A stretch of DNA of 58,933 nt, taken from positions 1 to 58,933 of the forward strand of contig JAAUQI010000031.1 in NCBI GenBank assembly GCA_012032345.1, in the 5' to 3' direction. The translations under genes were made by a program, and so were the position numbers. Positions 39,896 to 48,481 of the stretch are shown here, piece after piece (position 1 is the first letter of the stretch; each line of letters opens with the position of its first letter). The DNA comes from Leptolyngbyaceae cyanobacterium RM1_1_2. Its GTDB lineage: Bacteria; Cyanobacteriota; Cyanobacteriia; Phormidesmidales; Phormidesmidaceae. The notes under the pieces were generated by a model, which saw nothing but the letters and a program-made list of their open reading frames with translations, was not told the origin of the DNA and did no database searches.

Positions 39896-41391
39896 CACTC
39901 CCCTATCCAGGATATTCTTGGTCGTTCAATCATCATATGGGAAGAGTAAACTCAAGGGAAGTTTTTGCTCTTCTTGAATCGGCATATCGGTTCAGGCAAT
40001 ATCCTAACTACCGAGCATTAGTTAACCAAGCTCTAGTCGCTGAAGAGATTTTCACCCCAAATGTTAGAGCAGATTCTGGTCAAGTAGATGCTTGGCGCGA
40101 TTATCAGCAGATTTTGCCTGATTTAGGTCTAATCTACTCGACAAGATATATTAAACAGCCACAATTAACGCCAATCGGGTTAATGTATATCGATGGTACG
40201 ATTGGCTACTCTGAACTTTTTTCTACTCAAGTTCTTACTTACCAATACCCAAATGGACATAAGACAGATATATCTCCTGCGGTAAGGGGAGAACTATCAC
40301 AAGCGGGAATCAGCATTCCAGCAAATCGAACGGAGTTGGATGTCAATTCAGGAATTTTGATAAAACCAGGAGTGTTGATTCTACAAGTTCTGATTGAACT
40401 GTATCGACAGGGTTCTTCTCCAACCCTAGATACCCGTGAGTGTCTGCTAGCACTCGTGCCAACGATCCGTAATAGCGATTGGCAAGAGGCTTACACAAGA
40501 TTATTGCAACTGAGACAGACAAGTGATACATCCGATGCAGATAAGCGAAGACTGCGAGATGTTCAAGAGTGGTTTCAGTTTTTAGGTCAAGGTGATTTTG
40601 CTATTAAAGAAGGCAATAGAATCTCTTTGTCATCCACAGCATTAGCAGAAGTTGAGCAGTTTCAAACCATCTTAGATTTTCATACTGATCCAGCAACTTT
40701 TTGGATACCACAGAGTTCGGTTGAGCTTGAAAATGCTTTAGCTTGGTATGGGTTCTTTGGTAGTCCAAGCATTGAATCTCAATGGATAACACCAGATGAG
40801 TTACGTAGCCAGGAATATCTCTCAGAGAACTACCCTGATCATGAGTTGCTTGATGAAATTGATAGTCCTCCTGAAGTTGCAGAAGTGTCAGAAATTAATC
40901 TCAGACCCTTCTCACCAAGTATTCCTGAAGTAGTTGATATAGATGTCACTGTTAATGTTGAAAGTTTAGTTCAAGGTCGATTACGATTGCGTGATAAAAC
41001 GCGCCAACATCAAGAAATTGTTGCGCGACTTGCGACTAGACTGACAGAACTCTCTTACAATGTAGCAGATGATCCAAACTCAGTTGATCTACTTGCTGAG
41101 AAGGATGGTTTTGAAACGATTTTCGAGATTAAGACCATCAATCGTCGAAATTTTCAACCACGTATTCGGCTAGGTGTAGGGCAACTATCGGAGTATCGAT
41201 ACAGACGGCAACTTCAAACTCAAGTAAGACCAAATTCTATTTTGGTTCTCGGTAATACTCTTCAGCTTCCAACATGGGCACCCGACTACTTCTCGTTTGA
41301 TGTAAATATTGGACTCCTATGTTCCACAGCAGATTCGTTTTTAGCGTTAACCGATGGAGCAGTTGAGCTTGAGGTTCAAAATGCAAGTTGA
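39892..41391 (+). CDS. Restriction endonuclease partner of the C5 methyltransferase
   Basis: 499 aa. N-terminal helical region without recognisable family. A PD-(D/E)XK-like core is near the C-terminus: NSVDLLAEKDGFETIFEIKTI (D...E-I-K). Synteny with the methyltransferase (4-nt overlap, TTG start at 39892 inside its stop) strongly suggests a type II cognate enzyme. The recognition site cannot be told. A start at ATG 39940 (MGRVNSREVF) is a fallback. Confidence 0.75.
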   Translation: MTLPYPGYSWSFNHHMGRVNSREVFALLESAYRFRQYPNYRALVNQALVAEEIFTPNVRADSGQVDAWRDYQQILPDLGLIYSTRYIKQPQLTPIGLMYIDGTIGYSELFSTQVLTYQYPNGHKTDISPAVRGELSQAGISIPANRTELDVNSGILIKPGVLILQVLIELYRQGSSPTLDTRECLLALVPTIRNSDWQEAYTRLLQLRQTSDTSDADKRRLRDVQEWFQFLGQGDFAIKEGNRISLSSTALAEVEQFQTILDFHTDPATFWIPQSSVELENALAWYGFFGSPSIESQWITPDELRSQEYLSENYPDHELLDEIDSPPEVAEVSEINLRPFSPSIPEVVDIDVTVNVESLVQGRLRLRDKTRQHQEIVARLATRLTELSYNVADDPNSVDLLAEKDGFETIFEIKTINRRNFQPRIRLGVGQLSEYRYRRQLQTQVRPNSILVLGNTLQLPTWAPDYFSFDVNIGLLCSTADSFLALTDGAVELEVQNAS

Positions 41392-41462
41392 TAGCTGTTT
41401 TATTTAAATCTACTGTCCTCATCAACAATTTCTATGTACTGTCCTAACCGATAACTTAGGCA

Positions 41463-41549
41463 ACCTAACGTTCGTGGTCAGCGGCTGCAAGTAGCTCTAA
41501 ACTCAGCACTAGCGGCTTGCAACAGTCCGCTGCACCACGGTTGTTATGC
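41463..41549 (-). repeat. attC site 2
   Basis: Arms TGGTCAGCGG and CCGCTGCACCA with one unpaired base; minus-strand R'' GCATAAC and R' GTTAGGT. The first nucleotides of cassette 11 (GTTAGGTTGCC) match the complement of the R'' in attC1. Confidence 0.9.
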
Positions 41550-41564
41550 GGCGATCGCTGCAAG

Positions 41565-42269
41565 TTAGACTTGCCGAGTACGTAGCAACTCGGCGTAGGC
41601 TGTCGCTGTGTCTTTCATTCTTTGATACTCTGCCCTAACCACTTTGTACTGACTATCAATACCTACATTTCCATCGAGCAGTAGGTCTGGATTATACCCT
41701 ACGATTTTATTACCAATCAATGCCTCTCTGATAAAGCGAACATACACATCTTGTAAATCTTCTGCTTTACTCAGTAAATTCTCAACCTGAAACAAAGCTC
41801 GTTCATAAATTTCCTGTTGGCTAGCATAAAAATCTGATGTGGCTACCAAATCAAGAAGATCACTAATTTTTTGCCACTGTTCTCTTAAATTCAAAATCTC
41901 TAGTTCAAGTTGAAGATGCTCCTTGATAAGTGATGCTAGCTCTTGGGCTGCTTTAAGATTTGCCTTATTTTGAGCATTAATTTTCTTCCGACCTGGAATA
42001 TGAATAGATTGAAGATCATGCCACGAGTAGATGTATTGAACATCACCTTCTGGTGTCAGTTTTGGAAAGACAACTCGAACTCTTTGCTTCTCGTTAATCT
42101 CATAAAACACACCCAACTTGCCTAACGGCAAATCTGAATAACGAGTATCAGCCCCATCAACTTCTAAAACAACACAATTTTTGATTTTTCTAATTTTTTG
42201 GGTTGGGTAAAGGACAAACCAGTACACTCCACCTAAAGTAATAAGAATAAGTAAGATCCCTGTAATCAT
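41565..42269 (-). CDS. Membrane-anchored coiled-coil hypothetical protein (cassette 10)
   Basis: 234 aa. One N-terminal helix (ITGILLILITLGGVYWFVLY), then a small beta-rich region (VVLEVDGADTRYSDLPLGKL) and a long helical part (QELASLIKEHLQLELEILNL). Unknown family. The whole cassette holds only this gene; its stop lies 16 nt from attC2. The helical cytosolic part suggests a scaffold or sensor. Confidence 0.6.
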   Translation of the reverse strand: MITGILLILITLGGVYWFVLYPTQKIRKIKNCVVLEVDGADTRYSDLPLGKLGVFYEINEKQRVRVVFPKLTPEGDVQYIYSWHDLQSIHIPGRKKINAQNKANLKAAQELASLIKEHLQLELEILNLREQWQKISDLLDLVATSDFYASQQEIYERALFQVENLLSKAEDLQDVYVRFIREALIGNKIVGYNPDLLLDGNVGIDSQYKVVRAEYQRMKDTATAYAELLRTRQV

Positions 42270-42433
42270 GAGAATTGGTTATGGGGTTCGTACAACCGTC
42301 TACAAACACAAACCTATCACTGATCGCTCCATAACTAACCTCAAAGCACGACCTCAACGAAAATCTCACGCTAGCTAGTCCTTGAACACTAACAAAGAAT
42401 GTTTCGGTTGTGCCTACACCAATAACCTAAGCC

Positions 42434-42521
42434 GCATAACGTTCTGCTTCACCCGCCGCAAATAACCTCGAATGTGGAACAGATAGCCTGTCAACGGTCG
42501 GGTGCAAGCGGATTGTTATGC
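42434..42521 (-). repeat. attC site 3
   Basis: Type B arms (CACCCGCCGC / GGTCGGGTG) with cores GCATAAC and GTTATGC. The HicB stop codon lies inside it (TTA at 42516-42518 on the plus strand). Cassette 10 begins with GTTATGCGGC, which matches the R'' of attC2. Confidence 0.9.
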
Positions 42522-42743
42522 GGCTACAATGTCTACCAATTCACCCGAAGAACAAGGCTCAGGAATCGATTCACCTCTTTCACGTAAGCCTTCAAGATGA
42601 AACTCAACTGCCTCTTTGACAAGTTCTAGAGCCTCTTCGCGTGTTTCGCCAACCGCCACACAACCTGGCAAGTCTGGGATATACGCGCCATAACTTGTCT
42701 CTCCTTTCTCAATAACAACCATGTATCGCAATTTCTGACTCAT
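42516..42743 (-). CDS. hicB: HicB-like antitoxin
   Basis: 75 aa. HicB fold seen in MVVIEKGETSYGAYIPDLPG, CVAVGETREEALELVKEAVE and FHLEGLRERGESIPEP. No C-terminal DNA-binding ribbon-helix-helix extension, so it is the short form. It lies 1 nt after hicA. It should bind and neutralise HicA and may autoregulate. The stop is within attC3. Confidence 0.9.
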   Translation of the reverse strand: MSQKLRYMVVIEKGETSYGAYIPDLPGCVAVGETREEALELVKEAVEFHLEGLRERGESIPEPCSSGELVDIVAA

Positions 42744-42744
42744 G

Positions 42745-42930
42745 TCACTTCAATCCAGCTTGCTTAAGAATACTGTTCAATGTACCAGGAGGAATATCAA
42801 CACTTAGCTTACCTGACACTGTTACTGTACCTGGTTTACTGGGATGGTGAAACTGTCTATGACTTCCTCGCATCCGCACTTGATACCATCCATCCTCATC
42901 TAAAAGCTTAATCAGTTCTTTAACTTTCAT
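42745..42930 (-). CDS. hicA: HicA mRNA interferase toxin
   Basis: 61 aa. Double-stranded RNA-binding-like HicA fold: KELIKLLDEDGWYQVRMRGS, then HRQFHHPSKPGTVTV and the C-terminal LNSILKQAG. The catalytic His lies in GSHRQFHH. It cleaves mRNA when unpaired with HicB. In cassette 9 it is followed by hicB, the order seen in most hicAB loci. Confidence 0.93.
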   Translation of the reverse strand: MKVKELIKLLDEDGWYQVRMRGSHRQFHHPSKPGTVTVSGKLSVDIPPGTLNSILKQAGLK

Positions 42931-42960
42931 TCATGGATTCGATATTACTCTGACGAAAAC

Positions 42961-43371
42961 CTAATTAGGCTGAAAAGTGATTTGATCAGAATGTATTACA
43001 CCCATCGTGCCACAGATATCAGTGTAATACCAATCACCTATTGAACCGTAGATGTTAATCGTTGTACGTTCCCGAATTGAACATAGGAAATTGCCATTCG
43101 GGGACTGCCTGACATTTGATGGAGGGTCAAAAACGATGGCTACCTCCGCCTGAGAAATTTGAGGTGTAGGTTGCGTAGGTGCTGGCACAGATACAGATTG
43201 TGGGGGGGTAGGTGTGGGGGTAACTTCAGGCTCTTGCTCTGGAACGGGCGAACACGATTCTGATGGCAGGTCGAAAAAACACCTGACTTCTGGTGTAGCA
43301 AAAGCACCTATTGCTGCAATCAAACCTAGTCCGCCCAGAATTACACCAGCTTTGTCCCAAACATTGCTCAT
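42961..43371 (-). CDS. SH3-like hypothetical protein with N-terminal membrane helix
   Basis: 136 aa. ATG 43371 starts MSNVWDKAGVILGGLGLIAA; a longer frame reading into attC4 is rejected. A membrane helix (ILGGLGLIAAIGAFA) is followed by a Pro-rich linker (PTPTPPQSVSVPAPTQPTP) and a C-terminal SH3b-like region (SNVRQSPNGNFLCSI, IYGSIGDWYYTDICG). Function unknown. It precedes hicA in cassette 9. Confidence 0.6.
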   Translation of the reverse strand: MSNVWDKAGVILGGLGLIAAIGAFATPEVRCFFDLPSESCSPVPEQEPEVTPTPTPPQSVSVPAPTQPTPQISQAEVAIVFDPPSNVRQSPNGNFLCSIRERTTINIYGSIGDWYYTDICGTMGVIHSDQITFQPN

Positions 43372-43396
43372 AATTTGGCTCGCACACCAACCTGCG

Positions 43397-43483
43397 GCAT
43401 AACGTTCCGGTTGAGCGGCTGCAAACAAACTTTGCAACATCACTATAATCTCTCGGCAGTCCGCTCCAGTCGGGTTGTTAGGC
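43397..43483 (-). repeat. attC site 4
   Basis: Arms GGTTGAGCGG and CCGCTCCAGTC, cores GCATAAC and GTTAGGC. The SPOUT methyltransferase stop (TTA 43478-43480) lies within it. Cassette 9 begins GTTATGC, matching the R'' of attC3. Confidence 0.9.
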
Positions 43484-44104
43484 ATCACTTTTCTCGCCCC
43501 GCTTATTTCGCCATCTATATCTTTTCTGATATTCACGACGTTGCTTTGTAACTTCGTACAAAACGATTCCCGATGTCGTACCTAAATTTAGGCTCTCAAT
43601 CATGCCAAACATAGGGATGCTTATACACATCTCACTTCGCTTTACCGCTTCGTCACTGATGCCTCTGGCTTCATTACCGAACCATACCGCTAGCTTGGTA
43701 TAGATGGTGTAATCCGCCTCATCCAAGACTTCATTCTTCATTCCCTTTACGTGAGGAGATGTAACGATGGACACAAAGCGGTTCTTTTCTAGGTGTGCCA
43801 AACAAGCCTCGGTGCTATCGAAGCGCCTGACGAAACTCCACTTGATTGCCGATACAGAAGTCTTGGACAGTGATCTTTTTTCCCTCATGTCCTGCCAGTC
43901 ATCCGGTAACGCACCTCTAGGGTCTACTACGTAAGCCTTTTCTACGCCCAATGCGTTTACGTTCCTTATGACCGTCCCAATGTTTCTTATGTCATGGGGA
44001 TCTTCTAGGACTGCAATCAGGTTCTTGCACAGGTACGGTTTGATTGCGTTTGCACGCTCCCGCACCTTGCTTCTGCGTTTCGGTTTGTCTGGTTCTTCTG
44101 TCAT
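43478..44104 (-). CDS. SPOUT/TrmH-family RNA methyltransferase
   Basis: 208 aa. SpoU/TrmH motifs: LEDPHDIRNIGTVIRNVNAL (motif 1), LAVWFGNEARGISDEA (motif 2) and CISIPMFGMIESLNLGTTSG (motif 3, SAM-binding trefoil knot). It 2'-O-methylates tRNA or rRNA. The AAGG of AAGGTGAACATG sits 5 nt before ATG 44104; the start is 13-20 nt from the cassette boundary, so the cassette has almost no room for its own promoter. The substrate cannot be told. Confidence 0.88.
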   Translation of the reverse strand: MTEEPDKPKRRSKVRERANAIKPYLCKNLIAVLEDPHDIRNIGTVIRNVNALGVEKAYVVDPRGALPDDWQDMREKRSLSKTSVSAIKWSFVRRFDSTEACLAHLEKNRFVSIVTSPHVKGMKNEVLDEADYTIYTKLAVWFGNEARGISDEAVKRSEMCISIPMFGMIESLNLGTTSGIVLYEVTKQRREYQKRYRWRNKRGEKSDA

Positions 44105-44116
44105 GTTCACCTTGAT

Positions 44117-44204
44117 GTCTAACGATGCCCATCACCCGCCGCAGATAGCCTCTAAATTCTTACAGAGAAGCTCCCAGCGGTCGGGTGCATGGGTATTGTT
44201 AGAC
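44117..44204 (-). repeat. attC site 5
   Basis: Type B arms (CATCACCCGCC / GGTCGGGTGCATG), cores GTCTAAC and GTTAGAC. Cassette 8 begins GTTAGACATCA, matching GTTAGGCATCA of attC4 at 10 of 11 positions. Confidence 0.9.
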
Positions 44205-44397
44205 TGCGACTATATTTGGCTTAAAATCTGTAGTCTGGTACGTCCTCAGGAATTTATCGACAGATTGATTAAAGTAATAGTGGAAAATATACCTTTTAGA
44301 TCGGCAATCGATATTGCCAAATATAAACAAGAATTAAGATATGCGCCCTTAGCATACGTCTAAATTATACATATCCTGACTACGACCTAATCAAGCC
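44205..44397. other. 3' part of cassette 7, no complete gene
   Basis: 193 bp between the pentapeptide gene stop and attC5. A plus-strand frame leaving the attC core (ENIPFRSAIDIAKYKQELRY) looks protein-like but has no start of its own and stops at 44363. It may be a remnant of another cassette gene. Confidence 0.35.
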
Positions 44398-45807
44398 TTA
44401 CTGGATGGTGTCGGTAGGAGCCACAGGAAGTTCGAAATTGAAAAGGCAGTCTCTGTCTCCATCTAAATCAATTCCTGGTGGTACTCTTGTCTCACACAGA
44501 AAAGAGCCTTCCAAATTAGCTCCTAGCAGGTTAGCTCCCTCCAGATTTGCTTGATATAAACTAGCTTTGGACAAATCGGCTCCTTGTAGGTTGGCTCCTT
44601 CTAAACTAGCTTTTTGTAGATTGGCTCTTTGTAAATTTGCTCCTTGTAGATTAGCTCCTCGCAAGTCAGCTCCCGACAGATCAGTCTTAGCCAAGTTGGC
44701 TTCAGATAAATTATTACCAACAGCCAAACTGATTCCCGATAGATTGTTTCCTGACAGGTAAGCTCCTGACAGATTTGCGTATTGCAAGTGTGCTCCTTGT
44801 AGATTAGCTCCTTGTAGATTAGCTCCTGACAAATTGGCGTCTATTAGGAGAGCCCGTTGCAAATTAGCTCGCTGTAGGTCAGCTTCCGATAGATCAGTCA
44901 TTTGCAAGCTAGCTATCGACAGGTTGGCGTCTACTAGGTTTGCTTCAGATAAATAGGCTTGATCCGCACTAGCCTGTTCTAGATTAGCTTTTTGTAAATT
45001 AGCTCCTTCCAAATTGATACTGACTAAAACAGCCTTTTTCAGATTAGCTTCTTGTAGGTTGGCTCCTTCTAAGTTAGTTCCTTGTAGGTATGCTCCTTCC
45101 AGATTTGCCCGGTCTAGACGAGTCTGGGCCAAATTAGCTTGGAATAGATCAACCTCTTTCAGATTAGCTTCTACTAGATAGGCTTCTTCTAAATTCGCCT
45201 GGTACAGCTTAATTCCTTCTAAATTTGCTCGGTATAAATCAGCCCCTTCTAAACTAATTCTAGTTAAATTTGCTCCCGATATGTCTAACCCAGCCAAACT
45301 TTCAGGTTGCCATAACAAGCAAATACCCTGTTGCCAGCAAAAGGGAAAAATTCGTCGTCGCCAGTTTGCTCCAGGGGAAGCATTGAGAAATTCCAGCGAA
45401 CGCACTCGCCCTCCGTTTCCTGGTTGCCCATAAGAGGATGTTATTGTTTGCCAAGCGGTATAGACCTCAATATCTCGTCGTTGCTTCTCTGTCCCAAGAT
45501 AAGTCAATACAGCAACAATCAATCCCAGATTGCCTAATATTCCTAAGATTTCTAGTAGGGCCGCCTGCTTTAGCCATGACAGCAAAGCTTCTAACCCTTT
45601 TTCTGTTCGGATGAGAGGTTGATTTAATATAAATAGCGTGTGCTTGAACGGATTGGTAACGATCTGTTCTGCTGTTATCCAGTCCTGCATTGCCTGTTGT
45701 GGGTCATACGATTGATCCGATCGTTGACGTTTCAGGAAAAGCTTGTAAGCAATTGCCTCAATCTGCCTCCTTTTCTCTTCGGTTAGCTGGTGTTTTTTCT
45801 TCAGCAT
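44398..45807 (-). CDS. Pentapeptide-repeat protein with DUF2934-like N-terminus and membrane helix
   Basis: 469 aa. The N-terminus (IEAIAYKLFLKRQ, AMQDWITAEQ) resembles DUF2934. A membrane helix (LLEILGILGNLGLIVAVLTY) follows. From about residue 175 to 450 it consists of pentapeptide repeats, A(N/D)LXX, for example GANLTRISLEGADLYRANL. The repeat forms a right-handed quadrilateral beta-helix. Such folds can mimic DNA or form scaffolds; the role here is unknown. It is the only gene of cassette 7 and its upstream region carries a strong palindrome. Confidence 0.85.
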   Translation of the reverse strand: MLKKKHQLTEEKRRQIEAIAYKLFLKRQRSDQSYDPQQAMQDWITAEQIVTNPFKHTLFILNQPLIRTEKGLEALLSWLKQAALLEILGILGNLGLIVAVLTYLGTEKQRRDIEVYTAWQTITSSYGQPGNGGRVRSLEFLNASPGANWRRRIFPFCWQQGICLLWQPESLAGLDISGANLTRISLEGADLYRANLEGIKLYQANLEEAYLVEANLKEVDLFQANLAQTRLDRANLEGAYLQGTNLEGANLQEANLKKAVLVSINLEGANLQKANLEQASADQAYLSEANLVDANLSIASLQMTDLSEADLQRANLQRALLIDANLSGANLQGANLQGAHLQYANLSGAYLSGNNLSGISLAVGNNLSEANLAKTDLSGADLRGANLQGANLQRANLQKASLEGANLQGADLSKASLYQANLEGANLLGANLEGSFLCETRVPPGIDLDGDRDCLFNFELPVAPTDTIQ

Positions 45808-45889
45808 AGTTGGAACCAGTAGTTCTTACCGTTTGTTGTGGCTCATCTATCTAAATGTACTTACAGTGCTCTACCCTGAAATAGAACCA

Positions 45890-45936
45890 GAGTTTTTGTT
45901 GGAAGCCTCGCTCTGCGAGGCTTCCAACAAAAACTC
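45890..45936. terminator. 22-bp perfect palindrome, probable bidirectional terminator
   Basis: GAGTTTTTGTTGGAAGCC... (45890-45911) and its exact reverse complement (45915-45936) are separated by TCT. The TTTTT and AAAAA tracts at the outer ends give U-tracts in both directions. It lies between the pentapeptide gene start and attC6, so it would insulate this cassette from readthrough on either strand. Confidence 0.75.
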
Positions 45937-46018
45937 CGTACCTCATGGACTTGAAAATGCTGTATTTTATTTATCATCACTATCAACCACTGCCTGCATC
46001 CCGCTGGTAAACTGAGCA

Positions 46019-46106
46019 GTCTAACGTTGCCCATCACCCGCCGCAGATAATCTCTGAGCCATAACCGAGAACTCTCGGCGGTCGGCGTGCATGGGCGTTG
46101 TTAGCT
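46019..46106 (-). repeat. attC site 6
   Basis: Type B arms, cores GTCTAAC and GTTAGCT. Cassette 7 begins GTTAGACTGC, matching the R'' of attC5 over 10 nt. The final T also starts the -35 element of the TetR promoter (46106-46111). Confidence 0.9.
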
Positions 46107-46134
46107 TGACATCCGACCAACCAGACGGTATCTT
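46106..46134 (+). promoter_or_regulatory. TetR-gene promoter with 30-bp-spaced operator repeats
   Basis: TTGACA (46106-46111), a 17-nt spacer and TATCTT (46129-46134) form a near-consensus promoter. The spacer contains ATCCGACCAACCAGACGGT (46111-46129), repeated as ATCCGACCAGCCAGACGGT at 46141-46159, exactly 30 bp on. This matches binding by a TetR-type repressor on the same DNA face, so autoregulation is likely. The -35 box overlaps the attC6 core by one base, placing the cassette promoter directly at the recombination site. Confidence 0.75.
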
Positions 46135-46226
46135 TTGAATATCCGACCAGCCAGACGGTTTGATTGTTCTAAAATTCACCGCTAATTCAGGCGTTGAGAG
46201 TTATATCATCTGCGGGTTTAAAGTTC

Positions 46227-46790
46227 ATGGTTTCTGCGAAAAGATCTCGCTATAAGTCCATTCAACCCACACTGTTACTAGAGGCTGCAAATAAAGTTGT
46301 CGTCAGGCAAGGAGTTGACGCGCTCACTTTAGATGCGGTGGCTGGCGAGGCAGGTGTGAGTAAAGGTGGATTATTGCATCACTTTCCAACCAAAGAGGCT
46401 TTAATTGCTGGCATGGTTCAGCAAGCGTTAGACAAGTTCGTTGAAGCATTGCAGCAGGAACTTGCAAAAGATCTAGCACCCGATACTCCAGGACATTGGG
46501 TTAGAGCTTATATTCGAGCGTCAGCACTCGACGATCAAGAAAATTATGAGCTTCACTTCAACTTGCTGGCAGCAAATTTCACCAATCCTGAATTGCTAAA
46601 GCCAATGCGTGATTTTTGGCAAGATTGCCATATGAGGATCATGTCTAGCGGACTCGACCCCGCAGTCGCTACGGTGATTCGATTAGCAATGGACGGTTTG
46701 TGGTTAACCCATTTACATAATTTTGCGCCTTTGCAAGACCCGTTGCGATCGCAAGTTATTGAGACAGCTCTAAAACTGGCACAACCCTAA
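46227..46790 (+). CDS. TetR-family transcriptional regulator
   Basis: 187 aa. N-terminal HTH (about residues 10-55): LLLEAANKVVVRQGVDALTL, DAVAGEAGVSKGGLLHHFP, TKEALIAGM. The C-terminal ligand domain is helical. ATG 46227 (MVSAKRSRYKS) is chosen; the longer TTG start is less likely. The MATE pump gene starts 134 nt downstream in the same direction. It probably represses itself and the pump via the two GACCA...GACGG repeats. Confidence 0.9.
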   Translation: MVSAKRSRYKSIQPTLLLEAANKVVVRQGVDALTLDAVAGEAGVSKGGLLHHFPTKEALIAGMVQQALDKFVEALQQELAKDLAPDTPGHWVRAYIRASALDDQENYELHFNLLAANFTNPELLKPMRDFWQDCHMRIMSSGLDPAVATVIRLAMDGLWLTHLHNFAPLQDPLRSQVIETALKLAQP

Positions 46791-46923
46791 AATTCTGTCA
46801 ATTTCTTGCGTCTATTCGGTGTTTGCCGAATAGTTTTGATCGGCCATTTGTGGCTCTAGAGCATCGCTCTGGGGAAAGTTCGTCATGCCGTATTTCGCTA
46901 CTTTAGTTCTTTAGGTCAATGCC

Positions 46924-48306
46924 ATGACAGGTCTTCCAAGTCAATTCAGCATTCAAGCAGAAGCCCGTGAATTTCTCAAATTGGCAGTTCCCCTCGCAGG
47001 TGCCCAGGTTGCTCAGGCTGGGACTGGATTTGTGGATACCGTAATGATGGGTTGGCTGGGGCAAGATGTGCTCGCAGCAGGTGGATTAGCCACAATCATC
47101 TTTATGGCATTCATGATGACTGGAGTAGGATTGATCTCTGGTGTCAGTCCGTTGGTTGCAGAAGCTTATGGTGCTGGACAAACTCAACGAATTGGGCAAT
47201 TACTTCGTCAAGGCTTGTGGATCGCTCTACTGTTATCGATTCCAGGAATGCAGGTTATTGCTCATCTCGATGGATTGATGCGCCAGTTCGGGCAAGCTGA
47301 AACAACGGTAATTCTCTCAGATAATTATCTAAGTGTGATGGCGTGGGGCTTGTTCCCAGCGATCGCATTTGCTGCACTCAGAGGTTGTATTGTTGCACTC
47401 TCCAAAGCACGCCCTGTCATGCTCATTGTGATCGCTGCAACCTCGTTTAATATCGTTGGCAACTATGTTTTAGGCTTTGGGAAGTTTGGGTTTCCAGAAC
47501 TAGGAATTACAGGTTTAGCGATTGCGAGTATCAGCGCTCATTGGGTTATGTTTTTGTCGTTGCTAGTCTATATGCTTTGGCACAAACCCCTCCACGAGTA
47601 TTCGCTGTTTGACTCTCTCCATCACCTGCAACCAAAAATTCTTCAACAGCTACTCTGGATAGGTGGGCCGATTGGCGTTGCTGCTGTGTTGGAATATGGA
47701 TTGTACACAACGGTTAGCTTCTTTATGGGGGCACTCGGAACACCAGTTTTAGCAGCCCATCAAGTGGTGTCTCAGACTGTAATCGTCCTATTTATGGTTC
47801 CTTTATCAATGTCTTTTGCTGCAACTGTTCGAGTTGGGCAATGGTTTGGTCAACGAGATTGGGAACAGATTCGACAAGCGGCATTTGTCAGCATTGGGTT
47901 GGCAGCATCGTTTATGTTGCTCACTGGAATCGTGCTGTTTATTTATCCTCGCCAAATCGTTGGCCTGTATCTTAATCTGAATGATCCAGCTAATACGAAT
48001 GCTGTAGACATTAGCATTTCGATCATGAAGATCGCGGCTTTTGGACTGGTCTTAGACGGCTTACAACGAACAGCGAACGGTGTTTTACAAGGGCTGCAAG
48101 ATACTCGAATTCCAGTGTTGCTCGGAACGTTCGCTTACTGGGGCATTGGCTTGACGACAAGCTATCTACTGGGATTTTATACTCCCTTATCAGGCGTAGG
48201 TGTTTGGATTGGAACATACATCGGATTAGCAGCAGCAGCGATCGCGTATCTATGGCGATTCCAAAGAGTTATGTTGAAAAAATCGCGTCCTGTTACTAAC
48301 TACTAA
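46924..48306 (+). CDS. MATE-family efflux transporter
   Basis: 460 aa with 12 predicted membrane helices in two halves. MATE motifs: EFLKLAVPLAGAQVAQAGTG, FVDTVMMGWLGQDVLAAGG, and the second half with IGGPIGVAAVLEYGLY and PLSMSFAATVRVGQWFG. It exports cationic drugs or metabolites using Na+ or H+. The substrate is unknown. The cassette carries regulator, operator and pump together, opposite to the main direction of the array. Confidence 0.93.
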   Translation: MTGLPSQFSIQAEAREFLKLAVPLAGAQVAQAGTGFVDTVMMGWLGQDVLAAGGLATIIFMAFMMTGVGLISGVSPLVAEAYGAGQTQRIGQLLRQGLWIALLLSIPGMQVIAHLDGLMRQFGQAETTVILSDNYLSVMAWGLFPAIAFAALRGCIVALSKARPVMLIVIAATSFNIVGNYVLGFGKFGFPELGITGLAIASISAHWVMFLSLLVYMLWHKPLHEYSLFDSLHHLQPKILQQLLWIGGPIGVAAVLEYGLYTTVSFFMGALGTPVLAAHQVVSQTVIVLFMVPLSMSFAATVRVGQWFGQRDWEQIRQAAFVSIGLAASFMLLTGIVLFIYPRQIVGLYLNLNDPANTNAVDISISIMKIAAFGLVLDGLQRTANGVLQGLQDTRIPVLLGTFAYWGIGLTTSYLLGFYTPLSGVGVWIGTYIGLAAAAIAYLWRFQRVMLKKSRPVTNY

Positions 48307-48394
48307 CCCACTGCTTCATTTCAATCCTCGCTCGACTTAATAGTATTTGATGCTGTTTCATCAAAATCGCGATCAAATTTCATGGGGCTTCGCA

Positions 48395-48481
48395 AGCTAA
48401 CGGTTCGGGTCAGCGGTTGCCGATCCCTCTGCATCTCACCCAAGCGGCTCCCTTCAATCCGCTGCACCCGAATTGTTATAC
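48395..48481 (-). repeat. attC site 7
   Basis: Arms GGGTCAGCGG and CCGCTGCACCC, cores AGCTAAC and GTTATAC. The receiver-protein stop (TTA 48476-48478) lies within. Cassette 6 starts GTTAGCTTG, matching the R'' of attC6. Confidence 0.9.

Noticed and set aside
42961-43536. Longer 191-aa reading frame through attC4 into the methyltransferase gene
   Set aside because: The first 55 residues are the translation of the recombination site; ATG 43371 precedes a proper membrane-helix start.
43968-44363. 131-aa plus-strand reading frame
   Set aside because: Its first part is antisense to the SPOUT methyltransferase and attC5; only the last 50 residues look protein-like, and they have no start.
44567-45537. 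Plus-strand frames with KSAP/LAPCRLA-like repeats
   Set aside because: They are the antisense translation of the pentapeptide repeat gene.
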